Shown piece by piece: positions 1 through 8,260 of a stretch of 41,082 nucleotides of DNA. The DNA is from CAKPSH01 sp964634355 (GTDB lineage: Bacteria; Bacillota; Clostridia; TANB77; CAG-508): the NCBI GenBank assembly GCA_964634355.1, contig CAZWIF010000003.1, positions 1 through 41,082 of the forward strand. Reading direction: 5' to 3'. The notes below the pieces were generated by a model. It saw only the letters and a list, made by a program, of their open reading frames with translations, searched no databases and was not told the DNA's origin. A program made the translations under genes and the position numbers. Position 1 is the first letter of the stretch. Each line of letters begins with the position of its first letter.

Positions 1-621
1 ATTTCCAAACATAATTCCTACTTTTTCTCTTAATTGATTTATAAATATTATAACTGTTTTAGATTTATTTACGGCACCTGCTAATTTTCTTAATGCTTGT
101 GACATAAGTCTAGCCTGCAAGCCAATATGAGAATCTCCCATATCTCCATCAATTTCTGCTTTTGGAACTAATGCAGCTACAGAGTCTATTACTATTACAT
201 CTAATGCTCCACTTCTAATTAAAGCTTCTGTTATCTCTAGGGCTTGTTCTCCTGTATCAGGTTGTGATACTATCAAATTATCTATATCAACACCTAAATG
301 TTTTGCATACACTGGATCAAGGGCATGTTCTGCATCTATAAATGCAGCTTCTCCGTTCTCCTTTTGTGCCTCTGCTATTATATGTAAAGCCAATGTTGTT
401 TTTCCTGAAGACTCTGGTCCATAAATTTCAATTATTCTTCCTCTTGGAACCCCTCCAATTCCTAATGCTATATCTAGGCTTAATGCTCCTGTAGAAATTG
501 CCTCAACATTCATTGCTTGAAACTCTCCTAATTTCATTACAGAACCTTTCCCAAATTGTTTTTCTATTTGTCCCATAGCAATTTCTAGTGCCTTTTTCTT
601 TTCATTGTTTTCTTCTTTCAT
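1..621 (-). CDS. recA: Recombinase RecA, N-terminal 207 residues (cut by window edge)
   Basis: RecA is the ATP-dependent strand-exchange protein of homologous recombination and the co-protease that triggers LexA self-cleavage. The visible part has the N-terminal helix, the Walker A motif GPESSGKTT at about residues 68-76, the Walker B strand VIVIDSVAAL near residue 145, and the start of the loop region ending FINQLREKVGIMFGN at the window edge. The family is usually about 340-350 residues, so some 140 are missing because the window stops, not because the gene is broken. The start is the ATG at 619-621, preceded on the minus strand by a GAAGGG-type ribosome binding site. A good promoter and a LexA-like box lie directly upstream, so SOS control is likely. 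Confidence 0.97.
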   Translation of the reverse strand, partial: MKEENNEKKKALEIAMGQIEKQFGKGSVMKLGEFQAMNVEAISTGALSLDIALGIGGVPRGRIIEIYGPESSGKTTLALHIIAEAQKENGEAAFIDAEHALDPVYAKHLGVDIDNLIVSQPDTGEQALEITEALIRSGALDVIVIDSVAALVPKAEIDGDMGDSHIGLQARLMSQALRKLAGAVNKSKTVIIFINQLREKVGIMFGN

Positions 622-650
622 TTACCCTTCATTCCCTTCAACTTTATTTA

Positions 651-662
651 AAACGTATGTTT
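651..662. promoter_or_regulatory. Possible LexA (SOS) box of recA
   Basis: The palindrome AAACGTATGTTT matches the Gram-positive LexA pattern GAAC-N4-GTTC except at the two outermost bases. It sits at the predicted transcription start of recA, a normal place for a LexA operator. The outer mismatches keep confidence moderate. Confidence 0.45.
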
Positions 663-668
663 GTAATT

Positions 669-697
669 AATATATACTATTTACATTTTTTTGTCAA
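669..697 (-). promoter_or_regulatory. Predicted sigma-A promoter of recA
   Basis: On the minus strand there is TTGACA (692-697), a 17-nt spacer and TATATT (669-674). The -35 is a perfect match and the -10 has one mismatch. The expected transcription start is near 662, about 40 nt before the recA ATG. Confidence 0.65.
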
Positions 698-760
698 CAG
701 TTTTTTCAATTTTTTAGTACTACAATTTATAGATATACTTGAAATAATTATATATTTTTT

Positions 761-788
761 GAGCACAGTGCGACCTTCGCCCCCATAC
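761..788. repeat. Decayed GGGCAC-type palindromic element
   Basis: The left half GAGCACAGTGC resembles the left half of the intact palindrome at 11822. The right half has diverged to GACCTTCGCCCCCATAC. It lies 3' of the histidine kinase gene, the same type of position as the other copies. Confidence 0.4.
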
Positions 789-821
789 AAGAAGCTATTT
801 TAATTATGCAGTGAATTCTAA

Positions 822-2288
822 CTAAATCTCAAAATAAAATTCTACACCGTCTTCTTTATTAATAACACCATAATTTTTACCCATTCTTTCCATTAAAGCT
901 TTTACAAGTGAAAGACCTATTCCTGTGCCACCATCTTCTCTATTTCTGGACTGGTCAGCTTTGTAAAATCTCTTCCATATTCTATCTAAGTCCTCTTCTT
1001 TAATTTTATCACCAGTATTAAAAATACTTATCCTTGTAATATTTCCCTTTTGCTCTGTACTTATAATAATTTCCTTTTTACCATTTACTTCTTTAGCATT
1101 CTTTATAGCATTTGTAAAATAATTGTTTACTATCTGTTCTATATAAAACTCATCTGCATTTACCTTAACCTGTCTATTTCCATCATATTTTACTATTATA
1201 TTCTTTTCCTCTAACATTACTTTTGATTTTCTTACTGTTTCTGCTATTAATTCTATAATATCAAATTCTGAGTTGCTAAATTCCAATTCTCCATATTCGA
1301 TTTTTATTAGTTCAAGAAGTTTCTTGACTAATATATCCATCTTATTTGATTCATCTAATATCACTTCTGCATAGAATTTTCTACTTTCCTCATCATCCGC
1401 AACATTTTCAATTAATCCTTCTGCATATCCCTGTATTAATGCAATTGGTGTTTTTAATTCATGTGATACATCTGATATAAATTGTTTCCTCATTTCATCA
1501 GTCTTTGATTTTTTTTCAATATCTTTTTCTAACTCAATATTTGTATTTCTTAATTGGTTAATTGTTTTCTCCATTGTTTCTGACATAGTATTAATACTTT
1601 TTCCTAAATTATCAATTTCATCATTAGAATTATTACTCTTATATTTTGTACTGAAATCTAGTTTTGATATTTTTTTTGCAATTTCATTTAATTGTAATAT
1701 TGGATCTGTAAATCTTCTTGATATTATAACTACTACTATCCCACTTATTGCAACTGTAAAGCATCCAATTATCTGTAAAAACCTATTAGATATTTTTACA
1801 CTCTCTTTTATTGATGCTATTGGTACTCTTACATATAATTTATAGTCATTATCCAATGTAGTAGTTAGGTAAATAAAATTATAACCAGTTGTTATATCTT
1901 GTGCTTGATTTATAGTTACCTTTTCTCCTAAATCAGCTTCATTTGCATTATGCAAAAATTCCCTTTTAATGTTTTTTTCCATATAACTAGGAACAAAATC
2001 TTGATTTGACATGTAAATCGTTACATTCGTTGGTGTCGTTATTAAAAATTCAAAATCATAATTTATTTCCCATATTTTCAATTCTTCACTAATATCATTA
2101 TTTTCTCCATTATTATAAAAATCATTTATTAGTTTATATGCTTCTAATAGCCTGTTCTCTTTTGAATATATATAAAATCTTTCTAATATTATACTATTCA
2201 CTATAATCAAAAAGACTATAATTATAATAACTGTTATACACAAAGTTAAAAATAATCTTACTCTTATAGACTTTAATTTATCCGCCAT
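822..2288 (-). CDS. Membrane sensor histidine kinase of a two-component system
   Basis: The 488-residue protein has a first membrane segment at about residues 10-32, an extracellular sensor region of about 135 residues, a second membrane segment at about 172-191, a HAMP linker (IRRFTDPILQLNEIAKKI region) and a coiled segment. The HisKA motif SDVSHELKTP, with the phospho-accepting His near residue 275, follows. The C-terminal ATPase domain shows the N box NNYFTNAIKNA and the G2 box GGTGIGLSLVKALMERMG. It autophosphorylates and passes the phosphate to the regulator encoded just upstream; the two genes are separated by 24 nt and read in the same direction. The ATG has AAGGAA upstream. The stimulus cannot be read from the sequence, and the architecture fits envelope-stress or antibiotic-sensing kinases among others. 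Confidence 0.92.
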   Translation of the reverse strand: MADKLKSIRVRLFLTLCITVIIIIVFLIIVNSIILERFYIYSKENRLLEAYKLINDFYNNGENNDISEELKIWEINYDFEFLITTPTNVTIYMSNQDFVPSYMEKNIKREFLHNANEADLGEKVTINQAQDITTGYNFIYLTTTLDNDYKLYVRVPIASIKESVKISNRFLQIIGCFTVAISGIVVVIISRRFTDPILQLNEIAKKISKLDFSTKYKSNNSNDEIDNLGKSINTMSETMEKTINQLRNTNIELEKDIEKKSKTDEMRKQFISDVSHELKTPIALIQGYAEGLIENVADDEESRKFYAEVILDESNKMDILVKKLLELIKIEYGELEFSNSEFDIIELIAETVRKSKVMLEEKNIIVKYDGNRQVKVNADEFYIEQIVNNYFTNAIKNAKEVNGKKEIIISTEQKGNITRISIFNTGDKIKEEDLDRIWKRFYKADQSRNREDGGTGIGLSLVKALMERMGKNYGVINKEDGVEFYFEI

Positions 2289-2312
2289 TATTGCACATTC
2301 CTTCCATATATG

Positions 2313-2996
2313 TTATTTTATTTCAAATTTATATCCAATTCCTCTTACTGTTTTTATATATTTTCCTTTCTTTCCTAATTTATGTCGAATTTTTTTTATA
2401 TGGCTATCAATTGTTCTAGAATCCCCATAATAATCATAATTCCATACATTATTTAGTATCTTATCTCTGGAAAGAGCAACTCCTACATTATCCACTAAAT
2501 ATTTAAGCAACTCATACTCTCTTAAACTCATTTCTACAATTTTTCCATCAACAGTAACAGTTCTTGCCTTATCGTCAATATTTATTCCTGAATTATTGGT
2601 CTCGTCGTTTGAGCTTTCTTCTCCATTTCCCCTTCTCAATATTGCCTCTACTCTAGCAACTAATATTTTTGGACTAAATGGTTTTGATATATATTCATCC
2701 ACTCCTAATTCAAACCCAAATAATTCATCTTGCTCCTCTCCCCTTGCTGTTAACATTATTATTGGAACCTTTGATGTTTGCCTAATTTGTCGTAACACAG
2801 ACCACCCATCTAGTTTAGGCATCATTACATCAAGTATTATCAAACAAATGCTATCCTTCTCCATATTAAATATGTTCAATGCTTCTTCGCCGTCTTGCGC
2901 CTGCAATATTCTATATTCCTTTCTTTCTAAGAAGTCCTTTATTAAGGTTCTCATTCTTTGTTCATCATCTACAACTAATATGGTATTATTTTTCAT
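2313..2996 (-). CDS. OmpR/PhoB-family response regulator
   Basis: The 227-residue protein has an N-terminal receiver domain (ILVVDDEQRMRTLIKDFL) with the acidic pair, the phosphorylation site Asp56 in LIILDVMMPKLDG, the conserved Thr in MLTARG and Lys in EYISKPFSP. The C-terminal winged helix ends DSHIKKIRHKLGKKG...VRGIGYKFE, typical of OmpR-type DNA-binding domains. An in-frame ATG 23 codons further upstream exists, but the start at 2994-2996 is preferred: it has AAAGGAACGG upstream and the protein then begins at the first receiver strand. It forms an operon with the sensor kinase. A long hairpin lies upstream of the gene. Confidence 0.93.
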   Translation of the reverse strand: MKNNTILVVDDEQRMRTLIKDFLERKEYRILQAQDGEEALNIFNMEKDSICLIILDVMMPKLDGWSVLRQIRQTSKVPIIMLTARGEEQDELFGFELGVDEYISKPFSPKILVARVEAILRRGNGEESSNDETNNSGINIDDKARTVTVDGKIVEMSLREYELLKYLVDNVGVALSRDKILNNVWNYDYYGDSRTIDSHIKKIRHKLGKKGKYIKTVRGIGYKFEIK

Positions 2997-3069
2997 AGTA
3001 AAATCCGTTCCTTTCCAAAGGCACACATCTAGTTTGAAGAAGAATTGTTTTTTGGCTAGACACATGAGT

Positions 3070-3113
3070 TTTAAATTTATGAAGTGTACTCATGTACATT
3101 GATTAAATTTAAA
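3070..3113. promoter_or_regulatory. Large inverted repeat upstream of the response regulator
   Basis: A perfect 10-bp inverted repeat, TTTAAATTTA (3070-3079) and TAAATTTAAA (3104-3113), encloses a second small one, GTAC-TCAT-GTAC. It lies about 75 nt upstream of the regulator ATG. It could be an operator for autoregulation or a leader hairpin. No U-run follows it. Confidence 0.4.
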
Positions 3114-3248
3114 GTGAAATGTAACAACGCCAAAGCCAATTATCTTTCAAACTATTCCTTTTTTCATTCATTTATTTTTATATATCATATACTATTTATA
3201 TGTTTTTTATGTGAATTTTCGGTTTATGTAATCTGAAAAATATATAAA

Positions 3249-3279
3249 CCAAAAAGCCATTAGTTATTTACTAATGGCT
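3249..3279 (-). terminator. Intrinsic terminator overlapping a stop codon
   Basis: On the minus strand AGCCATTAGT, a short loop and ACTAATGGCT are followed by TTTTTGG. The stem includes the TAG stop codon of the 121-residue gene at 3271. Confidence 0.85.
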
Positions 3280-3636
3280 AGTTTCATCATTCCATCTCAT
3301 GAGTTTTATATTTTTATAATTCTCCAAAATTTTACTATACTTCTGATATTCATCCTCCCATAATATACTAGGCACTTTATCAAAAGCTGAAAATACTTTT
3401 TCGGCTTCAATAAGAAACATAATTTGCTCTTTTTTTGACATCTTTTCATACTGTTTAGACGCTTTATAAAGGCTATCCAAGATTTGATTGGCTTGTATAA
3501 AATCCCAAAAATCTTTTACATTCATTCCAGCCAATTTTATTTGCATTACAGCAAAAGCAATCAGTGCAAAAATAATTAAAACTAATATATATATTATTAT
3601 TAATAAATCCACGTTTATTATCTCCTTATTATACAA
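3271..3636 (-). CDS. Small single-pass membrane protein, function unknown
   Basis: The 121-residue protein has one strongly hydrophobic N-terminal segment at about residues 9-31 (VDLLIIIYILVLIIFALIAF). A charged, mostly helical cytoplasmic-type domain with many Lys, Glu and Tyr follows (KASKQYEKMSKKEQIMFLIEAEKV). No enzymatic motif is recognisable. The ATG is preceded by AAGGAGATAATAAACG. It stands alone between the two-component operon and the assembly gap and has its own terminator, so it is probably a single-gene transcript. I do not recognise the family. Confidence 0.75.
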   Translation of the reverse strand: MYNKEIINVDLLIIIYILVLIIFALIAFAVMQIKLAGMNVKDFWDFIQANQILDSLYKASKQYEKMSKKEQIMFLIEAEKVFSAFDKVPSILWEDEYQKYSKILENYKNIKLMRWNDETSH

Positions 3637-3734
3637 TCATTTATATTTTAGCATATTTTACATTAATTTGCAAATTGTTATTTGTATAAATGACTTAATC
3701 TCGTGTCTTATTCGACTTGCGCTAATTATAATTT

Positions 3735-3770
3735 ATCATATAATGATTTTTAACCCCGTCCCCAAAATCA
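3735..3770. repeat. Left copy of 36-bp repeat at the edge of the assembly gap
   Basis: It is identical over 36 bases to 3871-3906. It contains ATCAT-ATA-ATGAT followed by a hairpin with arms TGATTTT and AAAATCA around the core AACCCCGTCCCC. It ends exactly where the run of N begins. Confidence 0.95.
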
Positions 3771-3870
3771 NNNNNNNNNNNNNNNNNNNNNNNNNNNNNN
3801 NNNNNNNNNNNNNNNNNNNNNNNNNNNNNNNNNNNNNNNNNNNNNNNNNNNNNNNNNNNNNNNNNNNNNN
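3771..3870. other. Assembly gap of exactly 100 N
   Basis: One hundred undetermined bases, the usual placeholder for a gap of unknown length. Both contig ends carry the same 36 bases in the same orientation, so the ends may simply overlap or be joined through a repeat. Confidence 0.99.
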
Positions 3871-3906
3871 ATCATATAATGATTTTTAACCCCGTCCCCA
3901 AAATCA
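3871..3906. repeat. Right copy of 36-bp repeat; holds the dgt stop codon
   Basis: It is identical to 3735-3770 and starts at the first base after the N run. Its last three bases are the TGA stop codon of the dgt-like gene. Confidence 0.95.
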
Positions 3907-5082
3907 CACAAATTTTAAATCCAAATTGCTTGAACATTCTCTTAAAAAGAATTTATCAGTTTGCCCTGCTATGTAATCTATTACTATTCTTTTTACATTA
4001 GTATTATTTCTATATTCATCACTTCTAGAGTTGACATACTCAAATAGCCTTTTTTGCGAATATGGTATATTATCTTTAACCTCTATGCAATTTTTATGAT
4101 CTTTGCTCTCTAATTCGCTTAAATAGATATTATACATTTCTCCAAAAGCTTTTTCTAATTCGTCTCTATTTTTGCATGCTTCTTCCGAATTATATATATT
4201 CTTGTAATTCCAATTTCTTAAATCTATTAATGCTCTGAATACATCTTTAGAAAATTGTATATATTTTTTATTTATACTATTTTGAATTACATCTAATATA
4301 AGTGTATTTACTATACTTGAATTATTATTTCCCAATATTTCTGTAATTTGTCTTGGTAAATCTTTTCTTTCCATAACTCCGATAGTTATTGCATCCTCGA
4401 TATCTCTTCCTATATATGCAATTATATCTGATAGTCTAACTACACATCCCTCTAGGGTCATAGGTCTAATCAACTTGCTATATCCTTCATGATAAAACAC
4501 GCTATCTATTTCCTTTAGTACATCATCTTTTGTCTTGTCTCTTTTAGCCTCATATTTATTAAGTAGGAGTTCTCCATTGTGTGCTACTATGCCATCTAAT
4601 GTTTGAATAGTAATATTTACATTTTCAATATCTTTTAATATTCTTACACTTTGTGCATTGTGGCAAAAATATCCTATATTCTCTTTTCTACAAATATTAT
4701 CTAAAAATCTTTCTCCGGCATGTCCAAAAGGTGTATGTCCTATATCATGTCCTAATGCAATTGCTTCAATTAAATCTTCATTTAATCTTAAAGCTCTACC
4801 TATTGTTCTTGCAATTTTAGAAACTAATTGTACATGCAAAACTCTATGGGTAATATGATCATTTTCTGTAAATGAATATACTTGAGTTTTATCTATATAT
4901 CTAGTATATCCTTGAGAATGAATAATCCTATCTATATCTCTAAAAAATTCTGGTCTAATATCATCCTTTTTATCCTCTTCTAATCTTATTGCTTCGTTTG
5001 ATTTACATGCATTCTCAGATAATAATGATTCCTTTTCTAACATTATCCATTTAACATCTTCTAAAATATCTTTATTCTTCAT
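3904..5082 (-). CDS. dgt: dGTP triphosphohydrolase-like HD-domain protein
   Basis: The 392-residue protein belongs to the dNTP triphosphohydrolases, metal-dependent enzymes that cut dNTPs to deoxynucleoside and triphosphate and so adjust the nucleotide pool. The HD metal site is visible: His in ENDHITHRVLHVQLV, then the HD pair in EAIALGHDIGHTPFGHAGE, and a later Asp in CVVRLSDIIAYIGRDIEDA. The N-terminal YSFTENDHITHRVLHVQLVS segment is typical of the family. Its length is close to the shorter dGTPase-like proteins of Clostridia. The ATG has AAGAAAGGA upstream. The stop codon lies inside the 36-bp repeat at the gap, so the exact 3' end depends on the assembly there. Confidence 0.92.
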   Translation of the reverse strand: MKNKDILEDVKWIMLEKESLLSENACKSNEAIRLEEDKKDDIRPEFFRDIDRIIHSQGYTRYIDKTQVYSFTENDHITHRVLHVQLVSKIARTIGRALRLNEDLIEAIALGHDIGHTPFGHAGERFLDNICRKENIGYFCHNAQSVRILKDIENVNITIQTLDGIVAHNGELLLNKYEAKRDKTKDDVLKEIDSVFYHEGYSKLIRPMTLEGCVVRLSDIIAYIGRDIEDAITIGVMERKDLPRQITEILGNNNSSIVNTLILDVIQNSINKKYIQFSKDVFRALIDLRNWNYKNIYNSEEACKNRDELEKAFGEMYNIYLSELESKDHKNCIEVKDNIPYSQKRLFEYVNSRSDEYRNNTNVKRIVIDYIAGQTDKFFLRECSSNLDLKFV

Positions 5083-5164
5083 TTGAGTTTTTTCCTTTCT
5101 TAGATTATTTATAAATTTTTAGTTATGGCAATTAAATTTCTATATACCTATAATTTCTATTTTT

Positions 5165-5212
5165 CGGTTCGCCCTGTATGGGCAGTCCTTTCGTCTGCCC
5201 TTTGCTCCCTAC
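5165..5212. repeat. REP-like structured element between dgt and proS
   Basis: On the minus strand it begins GTAGGGAGC and continues with GGGCAG, a 9-nt loop and CTGCCC (stem 5180-5185 with 5195-5200). A competing pairing GCCC/GGGC also exists (5171-5174 with 5180-5183). It shares the GTAG head with the palindromes elsewhere in the window but has a different body. Confidence 0.5.
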
Positions 5213-5228
5213 ACTTTCTAATTACAAA

Positions 5229-6668
5229 TCAATACTGTCGTCCCCATACTACCATCATATTTGCCTCTTTACCGCAACATACACATTTATTTCCTATTTT
5301 TTCTTGTACAAATGGTATGCATCTTGAATGTGCTCCTGTTAATTCTTTTATTTTATCCTCACATGCAGTACTTCCACACCACATTGTTTTTATATATCCT
5401 TGTTTTTCATTTATATTCTTTATAAACTCATCTAAATTATAGGCTAATGTAGTTCTCTCTTCTTTTATCTTTTTACATTGTTCATACATGTTCTTCTGTA
5501 TATCATCTAAAATTTCTTTTAATTTTAAATCTAATTCGTTTAAACTTACTGTTTCCTTTTCCAATGTATCACGTCTAACAATAACACAAACATTATTTTC
5601 AATATCGCGTGGACCTAATTCTATTCTTACAGGAACGCCTCTTAATTCCCAATCATTAAACTTATAACCAGGTGTACAGTTATCTCTTAAATCAACCTTT
5701 ACTCTAAACTTTTCATTTAATCTTTCGTAAAGTTTAATTGCATTTTCCTTTACTCCTTCTTTTTTCATCATAACTGGAACTATGACGACCTGAATTGGAG
5801 CTACTCTTGGTGGAAGTTTAAGTCCTCTATTATCTCCATGCGCCATAATCACAGCACCTATTAGTCTTGTACTGATTCCCCATGAAGTTTGATAAGGGTA
5901 ATCTTCTTTTCCTTCTCTATTTTGATATTTCACTTCAAATGGTTTTGTAAAATTTTGTCCAAAGTAATGTGAAGTGCCTGCTTGAATCGCTCTTCCGTCA
6001 TGCATTAATGTTTCTACTGTATATGTATCTTCTGCACCAGCAAATTTTTCTTTTTCTGTTTTCTTACCTTTTAATACTGGTATTGCAAGTAAATTTTCAA
6101 TTACATCCGCATATATGTCTAGCATTTGTATTGTTCTTTTTTTTGCCTCATCCTTTGTCTCATGAATTGTATGACCTTCTTGCCATAGAAATTCTCTTGA
6201 ACGTAAAAAAGGTTTTGTTTCCTTTTCCCATCTTAATACATTACACCATTGGTTATAAACAAATGGTAAATCTCTCCATGATTTTAACCATTTTGAATAT
6301 AAATCGCAAAACATTGTCTCAGAAGTAGGTCTTATACATAACCTTTCCTCTAATTCTTCTCCTCCTGCTTCTGTAACCATTGCAACTTCTGGTGCAAAAC
6401 CCTCGACATGGTCTTTTTCCTTTTGTAATAAACTTTCTGGAATTAGTGCTGGAAAATACACATTTTCTACTCCGCTTTTTTTAAATAATTCATCTGTATA
6501 CTTTTGAATATTTTCCCAAATTGCATATCCATATGGTTTTATTGCAATACATCCCTTTGTTTTTGCATAGTCAGCCAAATCAGCTTTTAATACTATATCT
6601 GTATACCATTTAGCAAAATCATCTTCTATATTAGTTACCTCTTTTACAAAATTTTTATTATCATCCAT
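5229..6668 (-). CDS. proS: Prolyl-tRNA synthetase, archaeal/eukaryote-type (ProS type 3)
   Basis: It charges tRNA-Pro with proline in the cytoplasm. The 479-residue length, the absence of the editing insertion of E. coli-type ProRS and the Cys-rich C-terminal domain (WCGSTACEDKIKEL ... CVCCGKEA, a zinc site) identify the type 3 form found in archaea, eukaryotes and many Firmicutes. Class II catalytic landmarks are RPTSETMFC, RSREFLWQEGHTIHE and HGDNRGLKLPPRVAP. The protein ends in Tyr, as most type 3 ProRS do. The ATG has AAAGGATTG upstream and follows the scpB stop by 8 nt, so the two are co-transcribed. No T-box leader is visible. Confidence 0.97.
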   Translation of the reverse strand: MDDNKNFVKEVTNIEDDFAKWYTDIVLKADLADYAKTKGCIAIKPYGYAIWENIQKYTDELFKKSGVENVYFPALIPESLLQKEKDHVEGFAPEVAMVTEAGGEELEERLCIRPTSETMFCDLYSKWLKSWRDLPFVYNQWCNVLRWEKETKPFLRSREFLWQEGHTIHETKDEAKKRTIQMLDIYADVIENLLAIPVLKGKKTEKEKFAGAEDTYTVETLMHDGRAIQAGTSHYFGQNFTKPFEVKYQNREGKEDYPYQTSWGISTRLIGAVIMAHGDNRGLKLPPRVAPIQVVIVPVMMKKEGVKENAIKLYERLNEKFRVKVDLRDNCTPGYKFNDWELRGVPVRIELGPRDIENNVCVIVRRDTLEKETVSLNELDLKLKEILDDIQKNMYEQCKKIKEERTTLAYNLDEFIKNINEKQGYIKTMWCGSTACEDKIKELTGAHSRCIPFVQEKIGNKCVCCGKEANMMVVWGRQY

Positions 6669-6676
6669 TTATACTA

Positions 6677-7258
6677 TCAATCCTTTCTAATCTCCGAACT
6701 TTCGTCAGTAATGTCGTCAATAACAATTTGTTGATTTTCATCTAATTTATATTGGGGGAGTTCAGGTAAATCAGATAAACTACTATATCCAAACATTTTT
6801 AAAAATTCTGCTGTAGTCTTATATGACATTGGTTTACCCAATATGTCTACTTTTCCTGCTTCTTCAATTAAATTATATTCTAATAATTTATATAATGTAG
6901 TATCTGAAGACACTCCTCTTATTGAATCAATTTCTGCTCTTGTTATTCTAGGGTTATATGCTATGATAGCTAATGTTTCTAGAGCTGCCTGAGATAACTT
7001 AGGTTTATTCCTTTTATCAATTACAGGGTAAATATATTCATGATATTCCTTTTTAGAACACATCTGATATCCATCATCAACCTTTATAATCTCTATTCCC
7101 CTTGATTCATCTTTGTATTCTTTATTCATATCATCAATTAAATCTATAATATCCTTTTCATTTAGTTCCACTGCTAATTCTAGTTCTTTTATTTTTACTA
7201 CTCTTCCTGCGGAAAAAAGTATTGCCTCAATTATCCCTCTTATTTTGTCAATTTCCAT
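6677..7258 (-). CDS. scpB: Segregation and condensation protein B
   Basis: The 193-residue protein is the winged-helix kleisin partner of the SMC-ScpAB condensin complex, which organises and separates newly replicated chromosomes. Family features are the N-terminal GIIEAILFSAGRVV segment, the central YQMCSKKEYHEYI and KLSQAALETLAIIAYNPRITRAEIDSIRGVSSD region, and the GKPMSYKTTAEFLKMFGYSSLSDLPELP end. The ATG has AGAAAGGAAAC upstream. scpA, which usually precedes scpB, is not adjacent; two unknown genes occupy that place. scpB and proS are tightly linked. Confidence 0.96.
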   Translation of the reverse strand: MEIDKIRGIIEAILFSAGRVVKIKELELAVELNEKDIIDLIDDMNKEYKDESRGIEIIKVDDGYQMCSKKEYHEYIYPVIDKRNKPKLSQAALETLAIIAYNPRITRAEIDSIRGVSSDTTLYKLLEYNLIEEAGKVDILGKPMSYKTTAEFLKMFGYSSLSDLPELPQYKLDENQQIVIDDITDESSEIRKD

Positions 7259-7283
7259 AACAAATGTGTTTCCTTTCTAAAGA

Positions 7284-7303
7284 GAGCACGGTATCCCGTG
7301 CCC
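7284..7303. repeat. GGGCAC-type palindrome (REP-like)
   Basis: GAGCACGG-TATC-CCGTGCCC, between the stop of the 222-residue gene and the scpB start. The GTAG head is degenerate here. No U-run follows on the minus strand, so it is not a standard terminator. Confidence 0.7.
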
Positions 7304-7309
7304 TTATTT

Positions 7310-7978
7310 TTAGCTTTCAATTTTTTTATTTCCAAAAAAATCCTTTATCTTCTCAATTCCATGTTTAATGGTTGTAATGATTCTTCTGAACATTTCTGAA
7401 AATTCCATCCCATTTGATGTTGGAGTTAATGTGTTTTCAATTTCAATTTCTTTTATATCATCATCATTAATTTCTTCATTTTCACTGTTTAACATACCTG
7501 TATCTGTTTCACTTATTTTCTCTGCTACCTTTTTTGCATTCACAAACTTTTCTATTTCATTAATTATATATGCATTTCTATATCCAAGTTGATCTTCCTG
7601 TTTTAAATTCTCTATAAGTTTATCAATATTACCTGAGAATTTCTCTAATTTATATTTGTAGCAAAATTTATCACTATATGGATTGTATTGCTCATCAAAG
7701 ATGTCTGAAGGTGTTTTTTCTATTGGCTCTATATCTTTTTTTGGTTTTACATTCGATTCTGAGTTTTCTTCAAGTGTTTCCATCTTTTCTAATTTATTTA
7801 AATATGCTTTCATATCATCTATATTATCTATTTTTTTAATTATTTTTTGAATTTTTTGAGCATAAGCGTCACTCTTTACTTTACTCTTTATAGAAGCTTC
7901 TTTTGTTGTATAAATTTCTATTTTTTGACAAACAGTTTCTATTTTATCATAAAGTGGTATATCATTTTCATTATTCAT
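7310..7978 (-). CDS. Unknown helical, acidic protein upstream of scpB
   Basis: The 222-residue soluble protein has no signal peptide or membrane segment. It has a Lys/Ile-rich helical N-terminal third (KIQKIIKKIDNIDDMKAYLNKLEKMETL, coiled-coil like), a middle part with FDEQYNPYSDKFCYKYKLEKF, an acidic linker (ENEEINDDDIKEIEIEN) and a basic amphipathic C-terminus (FRRIITTIKHGIEKIKDFFGNKK). I recognise no family. It follows the 46-residue gene by 2 nt and precedes scpB by about 50 nt, so a shared operon is likely. Its position resembles where scpA would be, but it lacks recognisable kleisin motifs. Confidence 0.75.
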   Translation of the reverse strand: MNNENDIPLYDKIETVCQKIEIYTTKEASIKSKVKSDAYAQKIQKIIKKIDNIDDMKAYLNKLEKMETLEENSESNVKPKKDIEPIEKTPSDIFDEQYNPYSDKFCYKYKLEKFSGNIDKLIENLKQEDQLGYRNAYIINEIEKFVNAKKVAEKISETDTGMLNSENEEINDDDIKEIEIENTLTPTSNGMEFSEMFRRIITTIKHGIEKIKDFFGNKKIES

Positions 7979-7980
7979 CT

Positions 7981-8121
7981 CTAGTTCTCCTCTACATATA
8001 ATTTCTGCAATGTACTTTCTAATCTTTCTCTACATTTTTTTAATATCTCTATGTCTACATTTTCAAAATCTTCGTCTGTAAATTTTACATTATAATCTTC
8101 AAATATGATTTCATCATTCAT
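7981..8121 (-). CDS. Small acidic protein, function unknown
   Basis: A 46-residue acidic protein beginning MNDEIIFEDYNVKFTDEDF and ending RLESTLQKLYVEEN. The open frame extends 22 codons further upstream, but the ATG at 8119-8121 has AAGGGAG at good spacing and is preferred. It ends 2 nt before the 222-residue gene, which indicates translational coupling. The function is unknown; the charge pattern suggests a short helix pair or a partner of the next protein. Confidence 0.65.
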   Translation of the reverse strand: MNDEIIFEDYNVKFTDEDFENVDIEILKKCRERLESTLQKLYVEEN

Positions 8122-8213
8122 ATTAGTTTTCTCCCTTCTTCTTCCGTGACACCTAAATAAACTATATTTAAAAAATATTTTCAACAATTATCTATAGTTA
8201 ATTTCTTAATAAT

Positions 8214-8241
8214 TAAAACATGGCACTCTATTCTGAGTGCC
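8214..8241 (-). terminator. Probable terminator after the LPSTG protein gene
   Basis: On the minus strand GGCACTC, a 6-nt loop and GAGTGCC are followed by ATGTTTTAATTATT. The U-tract is imperfect. It lies about 20 nt after the stop codon at 8261. Confidence 0.55.
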
Positions 8242-8260
8242 TTTAAGTAGTTTATCATTG

